A program made the position numbers and the translations under genes. From assembly GCF_052060015.1 (NCBI RefSeq), contig NZ_JBPODZ010000001.1, forward strand, positions 434,001 to 498,000: 64,000 nucleotides of DNA. The letters run 5' to 3'. The notes beneath the pieces are model-generated. The model did no database searches. It was not told the DNA's origin and saw nothing but the letters and a program-made list of their open reading frames with translations. Source of the DNA: Arhodomonas sp052060015. GTDB lineage: Bacteria > Pseudomonadota > Gammaproteobacteria > Nitrococcales > Nitrococcaceae. Below, piece after piece: positions 23,357 through 31,365 of the stretch; the stretch's first letter is position 1, and the number at the start of each line of letters is the position of its first letter.

Positions 23357-26110
23357 TCACGCGGCCTGGCCCTTGCTCGCGAGCTGGCGTAGCACGTAGT
23401 GCAGAATGCCGCCGTGGCGGTAGTAGTCCCATTCCGTGGGCGTGTCGATGCGCACTTCCGCCTCGAAGGAGGTCTCCTTGCCGTCCGTGCCGCGGGCGGT
23501 CACCTGCACGGTCTCCGGCTCGCCCTCCACGCTGCCGATCTCGAAGGTCTCCTCGCCGGTAAGGCCGAGGCCCTCGACGCTGTCACCGTCCTTGAACTGC
23601 AGCGGCAGCACGCCGAAGCCCACCAGGTTGGAGCGGTGGATGCGCTCATAGCTCTCGGCGATCACCGCGCGCACGCCCAGTAGCCGTGTGCCCTTGGCCG
23701 CCCAGTCGCGGCTGGAGCCGGTGCCGTACTCCTTGCCGGCGAGGACCACCAGCGGTGTGCCGGAGTCCTTGTAGCGCATCGCGGCATCGTAGATGCTGAT
23801 CTGCTCGCCGGTGGGGAAGTACGTCGTCCAGCTACCCTCGGTACCCGGTGCCAGCTGATTCTTCAGGCGCACATTGGCGAATGTGCCCCGCATCATCACC
23901 TCGTGGTTGCCCCGGCGCGAGCCATAGCTGTTGAAGTCCACGGGCTCGACGCCCTGCTCCTGCAGGTACTTGCCCGCGGGGCTATCGGGCTTGATCGCGC
24001 CGGCCGGGGAGATGTGGTCGGTGGTGATGGAATCCCCCACCTTGACCAGGCAGCGAGCACCGGAGATGGCGCCGAGGCCTTCCGGTTCCATGGTCATACC
24101 CTCGAAGTAGGGCGGGTTCTTGACGTAGGTGGACGCCGGCCACTCGTAGATCTGGCCCTCGGGTACCGGCAGCTGCTGCCAGGTCTCCGAGCCGGCGAAG
24201 ACATCGGCGTACTTCTCCCGGTACATCTTGGAGTTGATCTTGCTCTCGATGAGCTCCGAGATCTCCTTCTGCGACGGCCAGATGTCCTTGAGATAGACGT
24301 CGTTGCCGTCCTTGTCCCGGCCGAGGGGCTCGCGGTCGAGGTCCTTGGCCATGGAGCCGGCCAGGGCGTAGGCGACCACCAGCGGCGGCGAGGCCAGGTA
24401 GTTGGTGCGCACGTCCTGGTGGATGCGGCCCTCGAAGTTGCGGTTGCCCGAAAGCACCGAGGAAACCACCAGATCGCCCTCGCGGATGGCGCTCTCGATG
24501 GCATCGGGCAGCGGCCCGGAGTTGCCGATGCAGGTGGTGCAGCCGAAGCCGACCACGTAGAAGCCCAGCGCCTCGAGGTGGGGCAGCAGGCCGGCATCGC
24601 GGAGATAGGCCGGTACCACCTGGGAGCCCGGGGCCAGGGAGGTCTTCACCCAGGGCTTGGTCGTTAGGCCGCGCTCGTGGGCCTTCTTCGCCAGCAGACC
24701 CGCAGCCACCAGCACCGCCGGGTTGGAGGTGTTGGTGCAGGAGGTGATGGCGGCGATGACCACGTCGCCGTGCTTGAGCCAGTGCCTCTCGCCGTCCAGC
24801 TCAAACTCCACGGCCCCCGTCTCGTGCCAGTTCTCGTTACCCGGTGCCGAATGGCCACCCTCGCCCTCGAAGCGTTCCTCCTCGCCGTTGGCGGGCAGGG
24901 CATGGTGGCTCTCCACCTCCTTCTCCAGGGTGTTGTGGAAGGCCTTCTTGGCGTCGGTGAGGGCGATGCGGTCCTGGGGCCGTTTGGGGCCGGCGATGCT
25001 CGCCACCACCTCTCCGAGGTCCAGTTCCAGGGTGTCCGAGTATTCCGCCTCGCGGGCGCCGGTCTCCCGCCACAGCCCCTGGGCCTTGGCATAGGCCTCC
25101 ACCAGATCCAGGTTCTCCTGGTCACGGCCCGAGAGCTCCATGTAGCGCAGGGTCTCGGCATCGATGGGGAAGATCCCGCAGGTGGCGCCGTATTCGGGGG
25201 CCATGTTGCCGATGGTGGCCCGGTCGGCCAGGGGCAGATTGTCCAGGCCGTCGCCGTAGAACTCGACGAACTTGCCCACTACGCCCTTCTCGCGGAGCAT
25301 CTGGGTGACCGTAAGCACCAGGTCGGTGGCGGTGGCGCCCTCGCGGAGGCTGCCGGTGAGCTTGAAGCCGATCACCTGGGGCACCAGCATGGTGATGGGC
25401 TGGCCGAGCATGGCCGCTTCTGCCTCGATGCCACCCACGCCCCAGCCGAGCACGCCGAGGCCATTGATCATGGTGGTGTGGGAGTCGGTGCCCACCAGGG
25501 TGTCGGGGTAGGCCTGGACCCGGCCATCGAGCTCCTTGGTCATCACGCCCTTGGCCAGGTACTCCAAGTTGACCTGGTGGACGATGCCGGTGCCCGGCGG
25601 CACGACGCGGAAGTTGGAGAAGGCCTTCTGGCCCCAGCGCAGGAACTTGTAGCGCTCCTCGTTGCGCTTGAATTCGATCTTGGTGTTGAGATCCAGCGAA
25701 TCCGGCTTGCCGAAATGGTCAACCATCACGGAATGGTCGATCACCAGGTCCACCGGCTCGAGGGGGTTGATCAGCTCCGGGTCCCCGCCGAGGCCCTGCA
25801 TCGCGTCGCGCATGGCGGCGAGGTCGACGATGGCGGGCACACCGGTGAAGTCCTGGAGCACCACCCGTGCCGGCGTAAAGGCGATCTGATCGGAGGGCTC
25901 CGCCTTGGCGTCCCAGCCGAGCAGTGCCCTGACGTGATCAGCGGTCACCGCCTGGCCGTCCTCCTTGCGCAGCAGGTTCTCGAGCAGGATCTTCAGCGAG
26001 TACGGGAGGCGGTCGACGTCGTTCTCGCCCTTGAGGGCGTCGAGACTGTAGATCTCGTAGTCCTTGCCGCCGACCTTCAGCGTGGATCGGGTATTGAAGC
26101 TGTTGCTCAT
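23357..26110 (-). CDS. acnA: Aconitate hydratase A
   Basis: A 917-residue monomeric aconitase of the AcnA/IRP type that interconverts citrate and isocitrate in the TCA cycle and glyoxylate shunt. The 4Fe-4S ligands lie in ITSCTNTSNP (near residue 455) and GFGCTTCIGNSGPL (near 520). Substrate-binding segments include GTDSHTTMINGLGVLGWGVGG and the C-terminal swivelling domain AGKEYGTGSSRDWAAKG. It is longer than the E. coli enzyme, with an extra acidic stretch near residues 395-430 that would suit a halophile. ATG 26110 follows GGGAGG. It lies 154 bases after hflD and ends at an intrinsic terminator. Isocitrate lyase, which uses its product, is 3.8 kb away on the other strand. Confidence 0.97.
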   Translation of the reverse strand: MSNSFNTRSTLKVGGKDYEIYSLDALKGENDVDRLPYSLKILLENLLRKEDGQAVTADHVRALLGWDAKAEPSDQIAFTPARVVLQDFTGVPAIVDLAAMRDAMQGLGGDPELINPLEPVDLVIDHSVMVDHFGKPDSLDLNTKIEFKRNEERYKFLRWGQKAFSNFRVVPPGTGIVHQVNLEYLAKGVMTKELDGRVQAYPDTLVGTDSHTTMINGLGVLGWGVGGIEAEAAMLGQPITMLVPQVIGFKLTGSLREGATATDLVLTVTQMLREKGVVGKFVEFYGDGLDNLPLADRATIGNMAPEYGATCGIFPIDAETLRYMELSGRDQENLDLVEAYAKAQGLWRETGAREAEYSDTLELDLGEVVASIAGPKRPQDRIALTDAKKAFHNTLEKEVESHHALPANGEEERFEGEGGHSAPGNENWHETGAVEFELDGERHWLKHGDVVIAAITSCTNTSNPAVLVAAGLLAKKAHERGLTTKPWVKTSLAPGSQVVPAYLRDAGLLPHLEALGFYVVGFGCTTCIGNSGPLPDAIESAIREGDLVVSSVLSGNRNFEGRIHQDVRTNYLASPPLVVAYALAGSMAKDLDREPLGRDKDGNDVYLKDIWPSQKEISELIESKINSKMYREKYADVFAGSETWQQLPVPEGQIYEWPASTYVKNPPYFEGMTMEPEGLGAISGARCLVKVGDSITTDHISPAGAIKPDSPAGKYLQEQGVEPVDFNSYGSRRGNHEVMMRGTFANVRLKNQLAPGTEGSWTTYFPTGEQISIYDAAMRYKDSGTPLVVLAGKEYGTGSSRDWAAKGTRLLGVRAVIAESYERIHRSNLVGFGVLPLQFKDGDSVEGLGLTGEETFEIGSVEGEPETVQVTARGTDGKETSFEAEVRIDTPTEWDYYRHGGILHYVLRQLASKGQAA

Positions 26111-26264
26111 TGTCCCTCCCAGTGCGTTTGCGGGCAGTCGAGCCCCGGATCCTGGCGCTCAAGTCCATGCCTGTGCCGGGCGCTGGCGCACTGCTTGTCC
26201 GTTGGATTTGCTAGCCGAAAGCGCAGGCTATGATACACGACGAGGCTATTGATGTGGCAGTGCA

Positions 26265-26882
26265 TCAGGCTTCGGAAAGCAGGGCGCGGGCGCTGTCGAT
26301 GAGCTGGCGCCTGCCGAGGAGTAGGCGCAGCCGTGAGCCGCCGGCGCGCCGCCACAGCGCCGCGGAACGCAGCGCCGAGAGCAGCAGCGCCCGGATGGCG
26401 GCGGCGTTGCGCGGGTCCTCAAGATGGGCGCGCTCGCCGGACACCATGATCCGAGGACGCACCTCGCTGACCGTCTGGCTGTAGAGGTCACCGAGGTTGT
26501 GGAGCACATTGTCATGGATGACGGAGCCGAAGTACTCGGCCTGCTCGGCGGCACCGCGCAGGCCGGAAACCATTTTCTGGAACCGGCGCCGGTCCCGGGC
26601 GAGGCGGCGCTCGAGGTGCAGCACGGTGACCAGGTAGCGGGTGAGCTCCGCCTCCCGTGGCTGGTTGAGGTGATCCACCAGAAGTCGCAATCCTGGGGCG
26701 AGGGCCTCCCGGGAGCCGTAAAGCATGGTCAGGTCCCCCTCCAGGCGGCCGAGCAGCGCGCGCAGGCAGGGTTCCATGCGCCGAGTGTCGCCGTGGCCGT
26801 GACTGGCGATGGCGCGGACCTGCTCCAGGGCCTGGAGCACACCGGCGAGCGCCAGGGCCTGGTCGGTATCACGCGCTGGCAC
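26265..26882 (-). CDS. hflD: High-frequency lysogenization protein HflD homologue
   Basis: A 205-residue helical, membrane-associated protein of the HflD (YcfC) family. Family segments are ALALAGVLQALEQVRAIA at the start, GLRLLVDHL, RYLVTVLHLERRL and HDNVLHNLGDLYSQTVS, then NAAAIRALLLSALRSAALWRRAGG. In E. coli it binds phage lambda CII; its everyday role is unclear. GTG 26882 is chosen because GGGGAG precedes it by eight bases; it overlaps the end of mnmA by 14 bases, the usual mnmA-hflD coupling. Confidence 0.9.
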   Translation of the reverse strand: MPARDTDQALALAGVLQALEQVRAIASHGHGDTRRMEPCLRALLGRLEGDLTMLYGSREALAPGLRLLVDHLNQPREAELTRYLVTVLHLERRLARDRRRFQKMVSGLRGAAEQAEYFGSVIHDNVLHNLGDLYSQTVSEVRPRIMVSGERAHLEDPRNAAAIRALLLSALRSAALWRRAGGSRLRLLLGRRQLIDSARALLSEA

Positions 26883-27978
26883 GTTCGGCTCCCCGGGCAA
26901 GGCGCGTCGCGATGATGCCGCCGCCGAGGCAGCGGGGCCCGTCGTAGAGCACGATCGATTGACCGGGCACCACCGCGCGCTGCGGCTCGTCGAAGAGCAC
27001 GCGCAGCCGGGGTCCCTCGGGATAGACGACGCACGGCTGATCCGGCTGACGATAGCGGGTCTTCGCGCTGCAGCGCAGGGGTGCCTGCGGCCCATCTCCG
27101 TCGACCCAGCACAGCTGCCCGGCGGTCAGCCCCGCGCTCAATAGCAGGGGATGATCGTGGCCCTGGGCGACGACCAGGCGGTTTCGGGACAGGTCCTTGT
27201 CCACTACATACCAGGCCCCTTCGCCGTGCCCAGCCCGGCCCCCGAGGTCCAGGCCGCGGCGCTGGCCGAGGGTGTAGAAGGCCAGACCCAGGTGCGTGCC
27301 GATAACCTCGCCCTCCGGGGTGACGATCTCCCCGGGCTCGGCGGCGATGTAGCGGCCGAGGAAGGCCCGGAAGTCACGCTCGCCGATGAAGCAGATGCCC
27401 GTGCTGTCACGCTTGTCGAAGTTGTCGAAGCCGGCGTCCTCGGCAAGCGCCCGCACCTCGCGCTTGTACAGCCCGGCCAGGGGGAAGACGCTGCGGGCCA
27501 GGCGTTCCTGGTCCAGGGTGTAGAGGAAGTAGCTCTGATCCTTGCCGGGATCGGCACCGCGCAGCAACGTGTAGCGGCCGCCCTCGCGACCGACCCCGGC
27601 GTAGTGCCCGGTGGCGACGCGGTCGGCGCCAAGGCGCAGGGCGTGATCCAGGAAGGCGCGGAACTTGATGCGCTGGTTGCAGAGGATGTCGGGATTGGGG
27701 GTGCGCCCGGCTCGGTATTCGCGCAGGCAGTGCTCGAAGACCTCAGCACGGTACTCCCGCGCGAAGTTCGCCTGATGTAGCGCGATGCCGAGGGTGTCGC
27801 AGACCTGACGGGCATCGGCGAGGTCCTGCGCGGCGCTGCAGTGGCTGTCGGAGTCATCGTCCTCCCAGTTCTTCATGAACAGGCCCTCGACCCGATGGCC
27901 TGACTCGAGCAGACGCAGTGCCGCCACTGCCGAGTCCACGCCCCCGGAAAGGCCCACGATGATGCGCTCGACACTCAC
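26869..27978 (-). CDS. mnmA: tRNA-specific 2-thiouridylase MnmA
   Basis: A 369-residue enzyme that puts sulfur on U34 of tRNAs for Lys, Glu and Gln. The ATP pyrophosphatase P-loop SGGVDS is at 11-16, the catalytic cysteines are Cys100 (NPDILCNQ) and Cys196 (STGICFIGE), and the family segments MKNWEDDD, GHYAGVG and YTLGQRRGLDLG are present. Sulfur reaches it through IscS and the Tus relay in E. coli. The gene sits in a minus-strand run between nudJ (54 bases upstream) and hflD (overlapping). Confidence 0.96.
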   Translation of the reverse strand: MSVERIIVGLSGGVDSAVAALRLLESGHRVEGLFMKNWEDDDSDSHCSAAQDLADARQVCDTLGIALHQANFAREYRAEVFEHCLREYRAGRTPNPDILCNQRIKFRAFLDHALRLGADRVATGHYAGVGREGGRYTLLRGADPGKDQSYFLYTLDQERLARSVFPLAGLYKREVRALAEDAGFDNFDKRDSTGICFIGERDFRAFLGRYIAAEPGEIVTPEGEVIGTHLGLAFYTLGQRRGLDLGGRAGHGEGAWYVVDKDLSRNRLVVAQGHDHPLLLSAGLTAGQLCWVDGDGPQAPLRCSAKTRYRQPDQPCVVYPEGPRLRVLFDEPQRAVVPGQSIVLYDGPRCLGGGIIATRLARGAERASA

Positions 27979-28032
27979 GATTGCCGTCCCGTCCCCGCTA
28001 TGCGCTGGCTGCGGTGAAATGGTAACACGCGC

Positions 28033-28485
28033 TTATGGCAGATCCTGGAGCAGCCCCAGGGGGTAGAGCGCGCCCCGGAGATAGTCCTCGACGCTGCGCA
28101 GGACCATGGGGCTGCGCAGGCGCTCGTGCTCGGCGGCGATCTCTTCAGCGGTCAGCCAGATGGGGCGGTGGATGTCGGGATCCAGGGACCGCTCCGGGTG
28201 GTGGGTGACGCACCGCGCCGCAAAGGTGGTGCGCAGGAAGGTGAGGTCCTTGCCGGGATGCCGCCAGCGATAGATCGCGATGATTCCCTCGGGCTCTACG
28301 TGGTAGCCCGTTTCCTCAAGGACCTCCCGGCTCATCGCCTCGGTGAGCCCCTCGTCCGGCTCCAGGTGTCCGGCCGGCTGGTTGAGCCGCAACGCGCCGT
28401 CCACCCACTCCTCTACCAGCAGGAACCGCTCGCCGCAGCGGATCACCGCCGCCACCGTCACCCGCGGCCGCCAGGGCTCAGTCAT
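28033..28485 (-). CDS. nudJ: Nudix hydrolase NudJ
   Basis: A 150-residue Nudix enzyme. The box lies at 39-61 and has the consensus Gly, Glu and REVLEETG core (GHLEPDEGLTEAMS then REVLEETGY). Together with VTVAAVIRCGERFLLVEE and LNQPAGHLEPDE, length and order match E. coli NudJ, which cleaves pyrophosphate bonds including thiamine pyrimidine pyrophosphate. NudJ beside mnmA-hflD is a common gammaproteobacterial order. The ATG at 28485 overlaps the end of the LysR gene by eight bases, so both are on one transcript. Confidence 0.9.
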   Translation of the reverse strand: MTEPWRPRVTVAAVIRCGERFLLVEEWVDGALRLNQPAGHLEPDEGLTEAMSREVLEETGYHVEPEGIIAIYRWRHPGKDLTFLRTTFAARCVTHHPERSLDPDIHRPIWLTAEEIAAEHERLRSPMVLRSVEDYLRGALYPLGLLQDLP

Positions 28486-29497
28486 TGTGCGAGGGCGCCC
28501 CGGCCTGGTCGGCGGCGACAAAAACGTTCTCGCTTACGCTGGCCGTGGGGCTCTCCCGCAGGGCCTGCTCGTCGGCGAAGAAATCCGGTTTCATCAGCTC
28601 GATGAACCGCCGTGCCTGTGCGGAAAGGAACTTCCCGCGCCGGCTCATGACCCCGTAGGTCCGCCGTGGGAAGATTTCCGGGAGGGAGCGCACGGCGATC
28701 CGCTCGGCACCGGTCAGGCAGATGTTGCTGGCGATGGCGATGCCGAAGCCGAGCTCCACGTAGCGCTTGATGATCTCCCAGCCCCCCACCTCCAGGCGGA
28801 CTCGGTAGGGCACGCTGTGCTGCTGGAAAACCAGATTGATCAGCCGCCAGGTGGTGAGCTGCCGCGGGGGCACGATCAGCTGTCCGTCGGCGAGATCCTC
28901 CAGGGTGATCACCGGCTTGGTCGCCAAAGGGTGGTCCTCGGGGGTGATCAGTGACAGGCCGTAGGAGTAGACCGCCCGGTAGTTGATATCGTCCGGGAGA
29001 TCGAGCATTGAGCCCACGGCGAAATCCACTTCATCCTGGCGGATCGCCTGGCACAGCTCGCGGCCCTGGAGATTGTGCAGCTTGACATGGACTTCGGGGT
29101 ACTGCGCCATGAACGCGCGGATAAGGTCCGGCAGGATGTAGAGGGTGGTGCTCTCGCCGGCGGCGATGTCGAGGCGCCCGGCATGGAGGTTCTGGCTGCG
29201 CGCGGCGAAGCGCTCGGGCAGGGCGTCGACGCCCTCCACCAGGGGCTGGGCGAGCTCGTAGAGGGTCTCACCGTCCGGGGTCAGGCGAATCCTCGGGCCA
29301 CGGCGCTCGAACAAGGTGATCCCGAGCTCGCGCTCCAGCGCCTGGATCTGCAGGGACACCGACGGCTGACTCAGGAACAGCCGTTCCGCTGCCCGCGAAA
29401 TGCTCCCGGACTGGGCCGCGAAGCAGAAGGCACGCAGTTGCTTGATGCGGTTATGCTTATAGTAAATGCGGCCAATGCCGTCCGCGCCCTCCGCCAA
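28478..29497 (-). CDS. LysR-type regulator (CysB-like), divergent from aceA
   Basis: A 339-residue LysR-family regulator. The winged helix-turn-helix is at residues 17-75 (IKQLRAFCFAAQSGSISRA, then SQPSVSLQIQALERELG and LFERRGP), and a periplasmic-binding-like effector domain covers about 100-310. Overall it is closest in feel to CysB-like members, but no effector can be assigned. The frame opens at TTG 29497 with GGGG seven bases before; no ATG exists upstream of the DNA-binding region, so the start is uncertain. It faces away from isocitrate lyase across a 403-base region with overlapping promoters, the standard layout for a LysR regulator and its target, so control of aceA is plausible. 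NudJ follows with overlap. Confidence 0.85.
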   Translation of the reverse strand: MAEGADGIGRIYYKHNRIKQLRAFCFAAQSGSISRAAERLFLSQPSVSLQIQALERELGITLFERRGPRIRLTPDGETLYELAQPLVEGVDALPERFAARSQNLHAGRLDIAAGESTTLYILPDLIRAFMAQYPEVHVKLHNLQGRELCQAIRQDEVDFAVGSMLDLPDDINYRAVYSYGLSLITPEDHPLATKPVITLEDLADGQLIVPPRQLTTWRLINLVFQQHSVPYRVRLEVGGWEIIKRYVELGFGIAIASNICLTGAERIAVRSLPEIFPRRTYGVMSRRGKFLSAQARRFIELMKPDFFADEQALRESPTASVSENVFVAADQAGAPSHND

Positions 29498-29517
29498 ACC
29501 GATGCCCCGCCAAAGAA

Positions 29518-29532
29518 ATTGGTAAAACCAAT
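29518..29532. promoter_or_regulatory. Perfect palindrome, candidate LysR operator
   Basis: ATTGGT at 29518-29523 and ACCAAT at 29527-29532 form a perfect dyad with a three-base spacer, and the T at 29519 and A at 29531 give the T-N11-A pattern of LysR-type binding sites. It lies around the expected start of the LysR transcript, so it could serve autorepression. Confidence 0.45.
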
Positions 29533-29561
29533 AGTAAATATTGTGTAAATAGGGTTGTCAA
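29533..29561 (-). promoter_or_regulatory. Candidate promoter of the LysR gene
   Basis: On the minus strand a perfect TTGACA (29561-29556) is followed after 17 bases by TTTACT (29538-29533). Transcription would begin near 29526, about 30 bases before the TTG start. The -35 lies on top of the aceA -35 on the other strand. Confidence 0.5.
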
Positions 29562-29584
29562 ATGTTGCGATGCGGCATTATGCT
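29555..29584 (+). promoter_or_regulatory. Candidate promoter of aceA
   Basis: TTGTCA at 29555-29560 and TATGCT at 29579-29584 are 18 bases apart. The start near 29591 would give an untranslated leader of about 310 bases. The spacer and -10 contain a direct repeat with ten-base period (ATGCGGC, ATGCTGC at 29570-29586), a possible activator site on one face of the helix. Confidence 0.45.
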
Positions 29585-29617
29585 GCAATCGCGTCGCCCG
29601 GGCCGTGGGGCTGAACA

Positions 29618-29659
29618 ATGGGCTCGCGGCGGCGCGCCATCGATGGCCGTCGGGCTTGA
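29618..29659 (+). other. Candidate Arg-rich leader mini-ORF before aceA
   Basis: ATG at 29618 opens MGSRRRAIDGRRA and stops with TGA at 29657-29659. GGGG eight bases before could serve as ribosome binding site. Five of thirteen codons are Arg. The ORF covers the 5' arm of the outer stem and stops one base before the inner hairpin, the geometry of a translated attenuator, but such a short frame in GC-rich DNA may be chance. Confidence 0.2.
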
Positions 29660-29690
29660 GGCGTCGACACGACGCCGATAACGGCCATCG
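29641..29690 (+). other. Nested perfect hairpin in the aceA leader
   Basis: The outer arms CGATGGCCGT (29641-29650) and ACGGCCATCG (29681-29690) are perfectly complementary over ten bases. Inside, GGCGTCG (29660-29666) and CGACGCC (29670-29676) form a second perfect stem with a three-base loop. The 5' outer arm is also part of the palindrome GCCATCGATGGC (29636-29647), so alternative folding is possible. No T-run follows. Confidence 0.5.
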
Positions 29691-29900
29691 GTGACCCGTC
29701 CTGCCGGATCCGGCCGGGCGGGTGGGCCGTCCGCCTTCGGGTGGCGCCATTGTCGAGCGGGTGGGTAGCGCGAACCGCGCACCCCAGGGCCCATCGACCC
29801 GGCCAGCAGCCGGTATGGCGCCACACACCGAGGGCCCGGTAAACGACGACCTGAATCGACGCGGACCCATGGGGTCCGGCCTTAACGGGAGGCGATGCAA

Positions 29901-31196
29901 ATGACAGACAAGCAGACGGCGATCCGCGAACTCGAGCGCGACTGGGCGGAGAATCCCCGCTGGAAGGGCGTGACCCGCCCGTATACGGCCGAGGACGTGG
30001 TGCGGCTGCGGGGCTCGGTGCAGATCGAGCACACCCTGGCGCGGCTTGGCGCGGACAAGCTCTGGAACCTGATCCAGGACGAGGAGAACTACGTTAACGC
30101 CCTTGGTGCCCTCACCGGCAATCAGGCCATGCAGCAGGTCAAGGCGGGCCTTAAGGCCATTTACCTGTCCGGCTGGCAGGTCGCCGCGGACGCCAATCTG
30201 GGCGAGACCATGTACCCGGACCAGTCGCTGTACCCGGTGAATTCGGTGCCGTCGGTGGTTCAGCGCATCAACAACGCGCTGCTCCGCGCCGATCAGATCC
30301 ACACCGCCGAGGGCGACGACAGCGTCGACTGGCTGGCCCCCATCGTGGCCGACGCCGAGGCGGGCTTCGGCGGCGTGCTCAACGCCTTCGAGCTGATGAA
30401 GGCGATGATCCGGGCCGGTGCCGCGGGCGTGCACTTCGAGGATCAGCTCGCCGCGGTGAAGAAGTGCGGGCACATGGGCGGCAAGGTGCTGGTGCCCACC
30501 CAGGAGGCAGAGCAGAAGCTGGTGGCGGCTCGCTTCGCCGCGGACGTGATGGGCGTGCCCACCCTGGTCGTGGCACGTACCGACGCCCTGGCCGCGGACC
30601 TGATCACCAACGATGTGGACGAGCGTGACGCGCCGTTCCTCACCGGCGAGCGCACCGCCGAGGGCTTCCACCGCACCAAGGCGGGCGAGGATCAGGCCAT
30701 CGCGCGCGGGCTCGCGTACGCGCCGTTCGCCGACCTGATCTGGTGCGAGACCGGCAAGCCGGACCTGGAGTTCGCCAAGCGCTTCGCCGAGGCCGTCCGC
30801 AAGGACTACCCGGATCAGCTGCTGGCCTACAACTGCTCGCCGTCGTTCAATTGGCGTGGCAACCTGGACGAGAAGACCATCCGCAAGTTCCAGAATGAGC
30901 TTTCGGCGATGGGCTACAAGTTCCAGTTCATCACCCTGGCCGGTTTCCATAGCCTGAACTACTCCATGTTCACCCTGGCCAAGGGCTACAAGGAGCGGCA
31001 GATGGAGGCCTACTCGGAGCTCCAGGAGGCGGAGTTCGCCGCGGAGGCGGACGGCTACACCGCCACCCGTCATCAGCGGGAGGTGGGCGCCGGCTACTTC
31101 GACCAGGTCACCCAGGTGGTCCAGGGCGGCGTGTCCTCGGTCACGGCCATGAGCGGCTCCACCGAGGAGGAGCAGTTCAAGACCGCTGCCAAGTAA
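29901..31196 (+). CDS. aceA: Isocitrate lyase
   Basis: A 431-residue enzyme, family-typical in length, that splits isocitrate into succinate and glyoxylate in the glyoxylate shunt. The catalytic loop KKCGHMGGK is at 187-195 with nucleophile Cys189, followed by VLVPTQEAEQKL; the metal and substrate segments DADAEAGFGG-type (here VADAEAGFGG), VARTDALAADL and YNCSPSFNW are intact. The second of two in-frame ATGs (29901) is chosen because GGGAGG ends eight bases before it; the first ATG at 29895 is too close. No malate synthase is seen nearby. The gene is divergent from the LysR regulator, has a long structured leader and ends at a strong terminator, so it is a single-gene unit. Confidence 0.97.
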   Translation: MTDKQTAIRELERDWAENPRWKGVTRPYTAEDVVRLRGSVQIEHTLARLGADKLWNLIQDEENYVNALGALTGNQAMQQVKAGLKAIYLSGWQVAADANLGETMYPDQSLYPVNSVPSVVQRINNALLRADQIHTAEGDDSVDWLAPIVADAEAGFGGVLNAFELMKAMIRAGAAGVHFEDQLAAVKKCGHMGGKVLVPTQEAEQKLVAARFAADVMGVPTLVVARTDALAADLITNDVDERDAPFLTGERTAEGFHRTKAGEDQAIARGLAYAPFADLIWCETGKPDLEFAKRFAEAVRKDYPDQLLAYNCSPSFNWRGNLDEKTIRKFQNELSAMGYKFQFITLAGFHSLNYSMFTLAKGYKERQMEAYSELQEAEFAAEADGYTATRHQREVGAGYFDQVTQVVQGGVSSVTAMSGSTEEEQFKTAAK

Positions 31197-31221
31197 CGCG
31201 GCAGCGGCGTGACCCTGCTAG

Positions 31222-31258
31222 GAGCCCGGCGCCGGTGAGGCGCCGGGCTCTTTCATTT
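31222..31258 (+). terminator. Intrinsic terminator of aceA
   Basis: A perfect twelve-base stem, GAGCCCGGCGCC at 31222-31233 and GGCGCCGGGCTC at 31239-31250, has a GGTGA loop and is followed by TTTCATTT. It lies 26 bases after the aceA stop and is the clearest terminator in the window. Confidence 0.9.
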
Positions 31259-31285
31259 GGGGCGACGGAAGGCGACGGCGCGCGA

Positions 31286-31314
31286 TTGGTTAGCGCACGG
31301 GGACCTTTTAAAAT
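31286..31314 (+). promoter_or_regulatory. Candidate clpS-clpA promoter
   Basis: TTGGTT at 31286-31291 and TAAAAT at 31309-31314 are spaced by 17 bases. Transcription would begin near 31321, about 45 bases before clpS. Confidence 0.6.
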
Positions 31315-31365
31315 CGTCGTATCAGGTCCATATCCACGGGCGCACACAGACAGGCTTCAGGTGCG

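Larger units (their letters stand above)
29498..29900. other. Regulatory region between the LysR gene and aceA
   Basis: This is the only stretch over 300 bases without a clear gene. Its left 90 bases are AT-rich and hold a perfect palindrome (29518-29532) and two opposed promoters that share a -35. The remaining 310 bases are GC-rich and form the aceA leader: a nested hairpin at 29641-29690, the palindrome GCCGGATCCGGC, a hairpin of CGGACCC and GGGTCCG with an ATG loop at 29862-29878, and the ribosome binding site GGGAGG at 29887-29892. It contains no recognisable tRNA or known RNA family. Confidence 0.6.

Noticed and set aside
29457..31073. A 538-codon frame opposite aceA that runs into the leader.
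   Set aside because: It is the mirror of the isocitrate lyase codons; no motif, and the leader part lacks codon bias.
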